Positions 55,926-64,000 of a DNA stretch of 64,000 nt are shown here, one piece after another; positions within the stretch are counted from its first letter, which is position 1; every line of letters begins with the position of its first letter. Under the pieces are notes generated by a model, which saw nothing but the letters and a program-made list of their open reading frames with translations, made no database searches and was not told the DNA's origin. The DNA lies in assembly GCA_037178975.1 (NCBI GenBank), contig JASJZH010000005.1, positions 2,604,001 to 2,668,000 of the forward strand. Reading direction: 5' to 3'. The stretch comes from Oscheius tipulae. Lineage: Eukaryota; Nematoda; Chromadorea; Rhabditida; Rhabditidae. A program made the position numbers and the translations under genes.

Positions 55926-57260
55926 TCACTGCAGAACTCGCAAATCTACGACATTAGTAGTCCTAGTTTCTCCTCCATTGACTCTGATATTCAATCCCTT
56001 CTTATTCTTGGCCCTTGATAGCGCAATGTACAGTTGTCCGTGAGAGAAGACTTCCGTAGGAAAGAAGACTCCCACCTTCTCATGAGATTGACCCTGAGAC
56101 TTGTTAATCGTCATGGCAAATGCCAATTTGACGGGGAACTGTCGTCTGATTAGGATAGATCTAAATTAATTTTTCTTCAGAATTCTTCAATGTATCCTAC
56201 CCTTTCCTTTGGAAGACTTGAGATCGATTCTTGAGATAATTATTGACTGACCTTTCATACTGCCGTTGATAAACTTGCATTGAAGAGCATTCTCCCAAAA
56301 CCCTCGATTTGAAGCCTAGTCCCATTGCACAATCCTTTCGCCACATCCAGATTACGAATGAGCATGACAATGCAGCCAACTCTTAGCTCGAGCTTGTGAG
56401 GGGGGAGGCTAGCGGGGGTCAAAGAGTTGAGAAACTCAGAAGACAACGCCCATTGATCTTGGGTATCCTCTTTTTCTACCGAATCGTAGCTCAAGAAGAC
56501 GCGTTTTTGTCCTGAACTTTCCCTTTCGTGACGTTAGAAACTCTTTACCTGTCATTTTATTGAGAATTCGTAGGTTCATCTGGTCAACGTTAACATTTTT
56601 GGGACGACGACCCAGATCACTTGATCGCTCTTGCGTTCAAGTGATCCGGGTCGTCGTAGATTCCCTCAAAATCTCCTCTACCGAGTCTCCGGTGCTAAAC
56701 GATATCTTTTCAAAGTCTCTTCCTAATTCTTATCTCAAAATGTCTCGCGGAATTTCTATCTTTCCTTCTTCGTTTTTCCCAAGTCTGTCTTCGCCCACTT
56801 TTAGGATAAACTCTTTGAATTCATTCGATTTGCTAGAGGATCGCAAATTCTCGTGCAGTCTGAATCTGCTGAATTTGGAGAATAGAGGCGAATGCTTCAT
56901 GCAGCAGGCGTATGCATCCAAGGAGAAGAGTTTGTTTGGGATAGGCAACACCTAAAAATCTGATGTCTTTGGGTAATATTTCAATTACCTGGCGGAAATC
57001 GCCTCCCATTAGAACCGTTTTGCCACCAAATGGGACATTGAGTTAATTTGTGGCGTCGTGAAGAACAGTATCGATGGTGTTAAGGACCTTGTCCGATAGC
57101 ATGGAGCACTCATCTATTATGAGAAGGTCGAGATATCTGAGAAGCCTTCTCTCCCTGGTATTCGGCTTTAACGGGCTGGATTCGCAATTTTGACTCCATT
57201 GAGCACGGAGCTCTTTGGATGCTCTAAATCGACAAGGAGTTCCCGCCAAGATCATCCACG
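55926..57260 (-). pseudogene. Helitron PIF1-like helicase C-terminal half, decayed
   Basis: The minus strand carries the conserved helicase motifs in order but in broken frames: 'LDLLIIDECSML' (motif II, about 57150), 'FGGKTVLMGGDFRQV' (motif III region, about 57030-56985), the 'NLR...VGEDRLGKN' region (about 56850-56770), 'LPPHKLELRVGCIVMLIRNL' (about 56405-56345), 'CNGTRL' (about 56325) and 'AMTINKSQGQS', 'SHGQLYIALSRAK' (motif VI, 56120-56010). Rep and N-terminal parts are absent, and several stops and frameshifts occur. It is a relic of an autonomous Helitron (rolling-circle transposon). Confidence 0.85.
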
Positions 57261-57580
57261 TACTTCAGCTCATCTATAAAACAGCCAAGGTCAGCATACG
57301 AGTCGGCTAGAGGATACAATCTCGCCACATCTTTCTTCAGCGCTATAGTTGAAGAGATATTCTGGAGTACGGACTGGCACACGTTCGGGGTGAACATCAA
57401 CGGGAAGCTGCTGACCAACATTCGATAAGCTGATGACACGATCTTCTTTGCTCACTCTGCCGGGGAACTGGAAGCAATCTTGGAGGATTGGATTTAGCTC
57501 ATCGCAGGACTTTCGCTGAATTGCCAAAAGACAAATCTGATGACCAACTGCAACCAGAACCCAATTGTTGTCAACATTCC
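57236..57580 (+). pseudogene. Second reverse transcriptase fragment, fused to the Helitron relic
   Basis: The plus strand shows 'GVPAKIIHVLQLIYKTAKVS', then 'IVEEIFWSTDWH', 'VNINGKLLTNIR', a stop, 'ADDTIFFAHSAGELEAIL' (the YADD region with Tyr/Phe replaced by the stop) and 'GLSLNCQKTN', typical of non-LTR reverse transcriptases. It begins where the Helitron helicase motif ends, so one element inserted into or was captured by the other. Confidence 0.75.
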
Positions 57581-57901
57581 GTACTGTAAGAAGTATATAT
57601 ATTGCAGTTGGAATTGAACAGCCGTTGATATTGAACAGTTTCAGTATTCGAAATATAAATATTATTCGCTTCCTTTTCGGTGTTTGTATTCGGTATCTCT
57701 CTCTTACTAAAGCGCAACCGTGTGGGTCTGAGTGTGTTTGTGCGTGGCCTATTGTAGCCCTGGCAAATCAACAAGTCTGCATGTACTTAGAAGTGATCGT
57801 ATTTTGATGATCGTAATAATTCTCATTTGGAACAAAGATGGAAAAAATCAATTATTGTTGAATCGAAAGACCATCGGGTCCCCCTTATAAAATCAGTGTT
57901 A

Positions 57902-58417
57902 TCAGGTGTTTGACAGGGGACAGACGCAATTTACAAGGGCGATAACAACGTCCAGTGGCTGATAACCAGAATTCCAGAATGATTTGCAGGATGACGGAGG
58001 CAGGATACCTGAAATCAGCGGGAGAGACAAAGAGACAGAGACTGGGAACGGGGATCATGGTCCAAAGTGTGGCAGGGAATTTGTTGCAGGAATTTACAAA
58101 ACGGCGAAAAAGTCTTTCCAAATGAGGCTATAGATAGACTGCCAATAGGCTTGTGAGAATAGGGCAAAAAACGTGAATTTTGACTCTAAGGAAGGTCAAC
58201 CTAAGGCTGTATCGTCGAATCTAGTGAAAGATACTATCTCTAGAAGTTTTCCACCTGCAATATAATACTTAGTTTCTGGATAGTTTCTGCCTCGCCCAGA
58301 TTCATGTCGAGAATGTTCAGAATGAATTCAGGGTCGCAGTAGCTGTCGAGAAAAGGGTACTGAATCTACTTTGAGATGTAGTGTGGATCTGTTTACCTGT
58401 TCCAAATAGCTGGGCAT
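57902..58417 (-). CDS. Small unrecognised gene, four exons, about 105 aa
   Basis: Minus exons 58417-58397, 58359-58255, 58127-58043 and 58008-57902 sum to 318 nt with matching phases. Introns have GTAAAC, GTGGAA and GTCTCT donors and TTCAG, CTATAG and TTTCAG acceptors, two of them 34-37 bp long. The protein is mixed alpha-type with a predicted helical first half (DPEFILNILDMNLGEAETI) and no signal peptide or membrane segment that I can see. I do not recognise the family. The reading is supported by coherent phases and by codon content, but it may be a fragment of a larger gene: the frame is open a few codons upstream of the ATG. Confidence 0.4.
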
Positions 58418-59338
58418 TTCAGCGTCCAAGTCTGCTCAGTGTTTCTGAAATCGGAGTGTACATATCAACGAGACCAAAGCAGCTTGAAGGAACATTTTGA
58501 CAGAGGTTACCGGTGGAAGTTTTTAAACTGGCCATGTTTAAACAGAGCACTGAATCAGATTGTCTTCACTTATGTTGGTGATAACTGGTCGGAATTGCAA
58601 GAAATGCTAAGTAAGATAACGTATTTAACGTTTTCTTGTGGAAAACACTTTCCAAGAGGTCCGTAAGGGTCTCCAGGAATCTAGTCTTTAGAACACGTTT
58701 TGAACAGAAAGAAATGTTTTTAGAGAAACTGTCAGTAAACAAAAAAAAGTAAAACGTCTAGGAAATCCGTTAGCGAAACTCTTTCTCTTCTTCTATTCAA
58801 GTCTCACAGCGTGTTTGGCTCAGTTTTCAGAGGTCGTAAACCCATCGTTATCGTCTTCTCTCTTTGCCAAAACTAAAGATTCTATCGACCCAACAGTCTT
58901 TTAACCTTCCAATTCTAAAAATTTTGAAGCTATACATTCGAGATCTCTATCAAGCCAAAGTATTTTCAAGATGTACAAGAGATAATTATTTTCGAAACAA
59001 GCGATTAAAGTAGAGTGTTTCTCGAAAAATACGTGATAGAATATCCAATTCGACAGAAGTAATACGAACACGACTGATCATTGGGAACAGCACGACAATG
59101 AGTCTGAGGATGTTCCATCTGGTTAGATGTTTGACTTAGCACAACCCTCCATTCAAACTTCTTTGTTGATAGATCTGAAAATTGTACAGTTCACGCAAGC
59201 TTGCTTACTGACCTCCATTCAAATCAATCAAGCAATTTTTTTGCTTCCAGATGTCCGATAATTCTAGGATCCGTTTAGAAGCTGCTGAAAAAGGTTTTTC
59301 TCGTAGTCTATTTTAAATCAAATTTTTCTTAAGCTGCG
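58418..59338. other. Intergenic upstream of the kinase-metalloproteinase gene
   Basis: A plus-strand frame at 58439-58666 has no family pattern. AT-rich, no repeats recognised. The promoter of the gene at 59339 should lie here. Confidence 0.45.
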
Positions 59339-62300
59339 ATGCTCTTCACAACCGGTCATTTTTCTGCCGAACTTACACTGGTGTATGTCGGAGGAGAAGC
59401 TGCCGTGTATTCTACAGAATCAGACCTTTATGGGTAGGCTTTTGAGGATCGAATTCTTATTTTTCTATTTAGAAAGCTTTGCGTCAAAGTCTTCTCTCGT
59501 CCTACGTTCAAAGATGCCGAAGAAATACGAACATTGATCCAGCACCAGCATCATGTTAACATTGTACGCTTTCTCGGCTTGTTTCAATCCGATGATAAGC
59601 TGACTTCCGGATATGTGATGGAATATATGCAGAACGGGAGCTTGTTCGGAGGTGAGCAATCGTACCTTGGCTTTGTCTCCCACTAGTGCGAGCTTCTAAA
59701 GCACTGAAAAAGCGCTTAACGCGCGATAGAAGCATTTCGAGGTTTTAGGAACGTTTTCATTAGATTCCTCGTAAAATTTTACGCCTAAAACCAAATTTTC
59801 AAATCCATAGGTTAAAAATTGAAAACGTTAGTGAAAGTCCCTTGTTCTCAAAATGTCCGCCGTCCCCGGTTTTCTACCATTTTTTCTACATCTTCTGGAA
59901 TTTTGGTCTAAAACTTTGCACAGCGATGTAATACAGTGTGTCAAGAAAGTATAGATACCTCTGCAATTTTGCCTGATTGCAGGTATTTTTCGCTTTACAA
60001 AGTTTGGGAACATGATACTTCGATGGGTTGTGATGGAAAACGTCGATAATCACTTTAAAACTGGAATCTGTCACGTTTCAGGGCGGAATTCAAATTTCGA
60101 TGTCAAGAAAGTATAGATACTTTATTAACTTTTACGTGAACAACAAGAAACCAAACGCTAATAATCACTAGCACCTCCGTTTAACTGAAGAACATCATGA
60201 ATGCATAGATTCGTACAACTTAACGAGCACGTCCAGCCCGCTTCTCGCCAAGCACGAATGCGGGTTTTCTCGACAAGAGTTAGCTGCTTTCCTCTAGGCA
60301 TCTTAGAAACCAAAAATAGATATCTGAATTAAGACTAGCTGAATAATGGAATAGAAAACACAAAAAAATGAAAAATTGAGATGAATGAGACCGCACGTCC
60401 GCAGATATCTATACTTTCTTGACACCGAAATTTGAATTCCGACCAAAATCGCGCCCTGAAACGTGACAGATTCCAGTTTTAAAGTGATTATCGACGTTTT
60501 CCATCACAACCCACCGAAGTATCATGTTCCCAAACTTTTTAAAGCGAAAAATACCTGCAATCGGGCAAAATTGCAGAGGTATCTATACTTTCTTGACACA
60601 CTGTATAATTATTTTTTCTCAGAGGAAAGACGTGAATTTGACTTTTTGTACGAAATGTTGTTCACTTTTTGTCGCGTTCAGACTTTGGTTTCTCTTATTC
60701 AACTTTATCGAACACCTTATTGTTCACTTTTTGCTCTGTTAGGAAGAGTAATGGGGAAAGTTAATTCCTTTTTACTTTAAAGAATCCACTTTTTCACAAA
60801 TCCAGATGCTTATAATGACTTTAAGACAGCTTGCGTACTTTTTCAGTAATCCACAACCCTTCGATAATGTATGATGAGCGGCAGGTATACTCCTGGATTC
60901 TTCAGGCGAGTCGAGGAATTGGATATTTGCATCAAAACAATTTCATTCACCGCGACATCAAGCCCAGAAAGTCTGTATTTTCGACTTATGTTGTAAGAAA
61001 AGTTCAGTTTTCTAATTGGCGAAACAATCGACATGCTGAAAGTAGCCGTCTTCGGAATGGCGAAGCAGAATGTCGTGGGCATGACAGTGACATCTTGGTA
61101 ACCTTTTTTCCGGTAATTTATTTTCTTTTTTAGCAGTGGAACTGTTTTGTACATGGCTCCTGAAGTGATAAATAGTGACGGTGTTAAGTACGATAGAGCC
61201 TCCGACGTCTATTCGTTTATCTTTTCAATCTGGGAGATGCTTCATCGAAAGTAAGAATGTGTTCGTAACGGACAACTAGTTTTTCAGAGTGCCGTTCTAC
61301 GAGTATGGAAAAATATCGAATCTTAATTGCTGCAACAAGATTGTCAGTGGAGTCAGGCCTGGAATAGAGATAAATTTGGAGGCAGGGTTGAAGAACTTGA
61401 TAGTGACGTAGGTTAAATTTTTTGAGTTTTTCATAATTTTTTTTACAGAGGCTGGGACAACGATCCGAAGAAACGTCCATCAATTAACGAGTTTCTCGCA
61501 ATAGCAAAGACACCACCACAAAATCCACAAGAGCTCATCAATACAGCAAATTTGGTAGATACTCTGTCAGAGTCAGGAACAACATTCACAGGCTGACTAC
61601 CTTACTCGCTTTGGTTATTTGACTGAGAATGAGAAATACGATTCCGAGTCACTCTCTACAGGTCTCAAAAACTTTCAGGTAACTGCTTACTGCCGAGATT
61701 TACGCTTTGAAGGCATTCTATGGGCTAAGACAAACCGGAATAGTGGATGCAGCAACAGCTCGGCTAATGTCTATCCCCAGATGTGGATTAAGTGATAAGG
61801 CGTAAGTATATATTTTAAATAACGCGGGCATGTTCGCCATCCTTTTTTTTGGCTTCATAGCTAGTAGTTACCTTACCAAAATTTATTGTATCAAAGTTCA
61901 AATCTTTGGAAGTTCGTAAAAGTTGATTTCTGACATATTCACCGCAAATTTAGGCAGACTAGCAGTGCAAATAAATTCCAACTGCTGAATCATTGGAGGA
62001 AAAGAGACATCAAATATTAGTAAACAAAAAAAGAAAAAACTGCCATATAATTTTCTTTTAGTATTGCTTCTTATCCACCACAGTTTTCTGATGCTCACAT
62101 AATCAGCGAGTTTAATCGAGCTGTAAAGGGATGGCAGCATTTCACTCCAGCTTTGAGAATTTCCCAAACGACAAACATTCAAGAAGCAAGCATTGTGATT
62201 AACTTTACTGTAAGTTAATTCCAATAGATCGTCCGAACCGCCCGAAAAGATTGCTTCAGAGCACGACAAAAATTGCTCAATACCATTTGGAAAAGGTGTT

Positions 62301-62669
62301 CTTGGTCATGCATTCTATCCGGAAAACGGCCATATTCATTATAATTTGGACTATAACTTTGACGAGTGTTAGTCTTCTCTTTTCTTGAACGAATTTATTT
62401 AGGGCATGATAGACTTGGTATCAGCATCCACCATCAATTTGGCCATGCTCTCGGATTGGATCATGATCACAATGAAATGGGGTAAGTAGTTAAGCAACAA
62501 GTTCGGAAAGTATACATTTAGTCTCATGTATGCGTACGACGTAAGACATGGAAGGTATTTCACGGGCACAAGTATTGAGAAACTGAAAGGAACGTACCGT
62601 AAAATGGATAATCTCGTAGACGATTTACCTCGGAAGAGAAAAAGGAGCGTGCGGTCAGGAAGGACGTAA
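59339..62669 (+). CDS. Predicted fusion: protein kinase domain plus matrix-metalloproteinase domain, 13 exons, about 499 aa
   Basis: Exons are 59339-59433, 59473-59651, 60847-60970, 61008-61097, 61134-61250, 61288-61407, 61449-61554, 61592-61678, 61713-61801, 62062-62209, 62250-62367, 62403-62481 and 62522-62669. They sum to 1500 nt and every phase matches. Residues 1-277 are a kinase: loop 'VYVGGEAAVY', Lys37 in 'CVKVF', hinge 'GYVMEYMQNGSL', 'HRDIKPRN' (126-133), 'KVAVFG' where DFG should be (Val147), 'GTVLYMAPE' and 'KKRPSINEF'. Residues 278-499 are a metalloproteinase: prodomain 'YLTRFGYL' and 'TGIVDAATARLM', cysteine switch 'PRCG' (Cys330), 'AFYPENGHIHYN', zinc site 'HQFGHALGLDH' (435-445, Glu replaced by Gln436) and Met-turn 'LMYAYD'. 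It ends in a basic KRKR tail without hemopexin. No signal peptide precedes the protease part, which has no ATG of its own. If translation instead reads through the 37-bp intron at 61555-61591, the kinase ends alone with a stop at 61597. Confidence 0.7.
59934..60603. mobile_element. Tc3-like non-autonomous element in the third-exon intron
   Basis: 670 bp flanked by TA (59932-59933, 60604-60605). The ends read CAGTGTGTCAAGAAAGTATA, very like Tc1/Tc3-family termini (CAGTG...). The inverted arms are about 190 bp long (59934-60123 and 60403-60603), and each arm carries the 'tgtcaagaaagtatagata' box again at its inner end, as Tc3 arms carry two transposase sites. The centre, on the minus strand, still holds a transposase start (MPRGKQLTLVEKTRIRAW) that runs out after about 45 codons. 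Confidence 0.85.
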
Positions 62670-62679
62670 CTGTGGTAGA

Positions 62680-62795
62680 CTCTGTGTTTGTTTGTTTGTT
62701 TGTGGAGTTGTTCGAGGCTGAAACAAAAGCAAAAAGCTACATTATTGTTATAAATTGTTGCTATCTAATTGAGTTGGGCAATAACTCGGAAGTGT
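62680..62795. repeat. Dispersed repeat shared with 28545-28672
   Basis: It starts with a tgtttgtttg run and ends 'ctaattgagttgggcaataa', directly after the fusion gene's stop. Confidence 0.6.
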
Positions 62796-62839
62796 GACGA
62801 GGAACTCTGTTGCTACCAGCGAAAGACTGTAGAGTGGGA

Positions 62840-63090
62840 ACAGAAACGGATATACAGAGGAGAACAGAGACACAGAGAGATACAGAGGCAGAGACTTAGG
62901 AGAATAGACAGACAAGGAGACTGGAAGACAGGGAGACAGAGAGATCGAAATATCAAGATATCAAAAAATTGAGAGACAAATAGACAGTTGGAGAGGAGAG
63001 AGGAAGCGAGAGACAGAAATATAGAAAGACTGAGAGAAAGAGAGAGAGAGTCAAAGAGCAAGGGAAAGAGATTGATAGACAGAGTTACAG
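62840..63090. repeat. Long (AGACAGAG)n-type purine microsatellite
   Basis: About 250 bp of impure agacaga/gagaga repeats, the longest such tract in the window. Open frames across it on both strands are artefacts of the repeat. Confidence 0.9.
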
Positions 63091-63534
63091 AGAGTCAGAA
63101 GTTCTCCTTTTACCGTCTCTTTTCTAGCCTTGAAAAACATTTGAACTGGCAACTAATTTTAACCACCCACACTTTCCCAAACTAAGAAGACGACGTTTAC
63201 TTAAATAATACGGAAAAAAGATGACCAGTAGCTGCGTCGCCAGACGACGAATTCGGCTGGTGTTATTATAAAATCCATAAACCGTAAGACATTTAGAGTC
63301 CAGCGATTTCAATATCGAGACTGATCAGACAAATCGCTGGACATTTAGAATCCAGCTCCGCGTCTAGGAATAGCTGAATGTTTAGAGTGCAGAGATTCAG
63401 TTTCTAATCGCAGACATTGTTTATCGTGACGTGCGATTATTTTCTTCGCAAAACTTCAAAAATTAATAGGGCAATTCGCTCCAAGGCTGGCTCACTGCCG
63501 CTATTCGTTGGAAATGGACTATACATCACTTGGT
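63091..63534. other. Spacer
   Basis: A short word 'gacatttagagtccag' / 'gacatttagaatccag' / 'atgtttagagtgcag' recurs three times at 63289-63392, hinting at a small tandem repeat. No gene. Confidence 0.4.
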
Positions 63535-63742
63535 TGCATGCTGCTGTGATTGCACCCGGGAACCAAGTAATCTAGGACGCCAAAGTGGCGAAAAATCGGA
63601 AACTTTATAGGGCTCCAGGAGGCAGAGGACATCCATTCCGCAGCTGAAAATTTGGGAAACACCATAATTTTCGATGCCCTTTCGAATGGCACCTACTTCG
63701 TTTCGATATCCCGCGGGCAACTAAAACCCTTCCCTAGTAAGC
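63535..63742. repeat. Single arm of the 20.5-kb foldback element
   Basis: Matches 20869-21067 almost base for base, from 'ctgctgtgattgcacccggg' to 'aaacccttccctagt'. Only one arm is present; its partner may lie beyond or be lost. Confidence 0.85.
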
Positions 63743-63789
63743 TGCTCCTTGTTTTGTCATTCTGAAGAAGATCGATCTTCGGGAAGCCT

Positions 63790-64000
63790 GAGAGACTTCG
63801 GTACTCAGGATCCGTCATCGCCATCAGCTACCGAAGCGGCCCGGAATACGTGATGAAGATCAAGAAGGTTTCTATCAAGGCTCCTCTTCTAAAGCTGAAG
63901 CTACACGTCATGACGACTCTGAGCAGCAGAAAGGCCAAGCATTTTCCCGACCTCATCGAATAGGGCCGACTGGAGGATTTCAACTACATCGTGATAAAGT
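63790..64000 (+). pseudogene. Casein kinase 1-like kinase fragment, cut by the window edge
   Basis: The frame reads 'EYVMKIKKVS', 'LLKLKLHVMTTLS', 'KHFPDLIE', a TAG stop at 63961-63963, then 'GRLEDFNYIVIK'. This follows the N-lobe of nematode CK1/TTBK-like kinases (VAIK Lys, LK.E..VL, HF..L...G, F.Y.VM). The conserved Glu of the alpha-C helix appears as Lys and the glycine loop is not recognisable, so with the in-frame stop it is probably a decayed copy. The rest is outside the window. Confidence 0.6.

Noticed and set aside
57583-57775. Possible small solo LTR (starts TGT, ends ACA) after the RT fragment
   Set aside because: No matching target duplication and no second copy in the window.
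62769-63185. Several Ser/Leu- or Arg-rich open frames
   Set aside because: They are translations of the AGACAG microsatellite and have no other support.
1-64000. CRISPR arrays, operons with Shine-Dalgarno sites, or other prokaryotic features
   Set aside because: None seen. Introns, collagen, and eukaryotic transposons show the DNA is nematode nuclear.

Overview
The window is nematode nuclear DNA. It carries intron-split genes with GT..AG introns and TTTCAG-type acceptors, a cuticle collagen with the nematode-specific N-terminal domain, likely spliced-leader acceptors next to start codons, secreted C-type lectins, and a large load of Tc1/mariner, mariner, Helitron, non-LTR and foldback DNA. 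AT-rich non-coding DNA is studded with ATGTTTCA/TGAAACAT. This closely resembles the core of the promoter motif that drives 21U-RNA (piRNA) genes in clade V nematodes, so I infer a rhabditid-type (clade V) worm.

Left part (1-18.2 kb): a non-LTR reverse transcriptase remnant, a cuticle collagen (3398-4527, minus), diverged tandem repeats, a five-exon homeobox gene (7715-9152), a complete 13-exon GH29 alpha-L-fucosidase (10117-15111) with GATA sites just upstream, an aspartic-protease C-lobe remnant, and a degenerate DD37D Tc1/mariner element.

Middle part (18.2-36 kb): gene relics, a foldback element containing a tRNA-like (SINE-type) unit, a protein kinase gene (to 23323) whose 5' end is split by a foldback insertion, a 12-repeat ankyrin reading frame, a choline/ecdysteroid-kinase-like relic, a truncated mariner, and an eight-exon minus-strand gene (29677-34373) for a Thr-rich type I membrane protein.

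Right part (36-64 kb): two secreted C-type lectin genes, a second probable minus-strand membrane protein, a sodium:neurotransmitter symporter (48002-50704) with an intact DD34D mariner just behind it, a transposon graveyard (pogo-like, nested palindromes, Helitron, RT), a small unrecognised minus-strand gene (57902-58417), and a gene at 59339-62669. In that last gene a protein kinase paralogous to the one at 23 kb appears to be spliced in frame to a matrix-metalloproteinase module. The kinase has VFG instead of DFG and the protease has HQxxH instead of HExxH.

The two findings I would check first are the kinase-metalloproteinase fusion and the dense field of candidate piRNA promoter motifs. 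All exon models were made by eye from splice signals, frame and family patterns. Exon phases were checked by arithmetic, but no transcript or database evidence was available.
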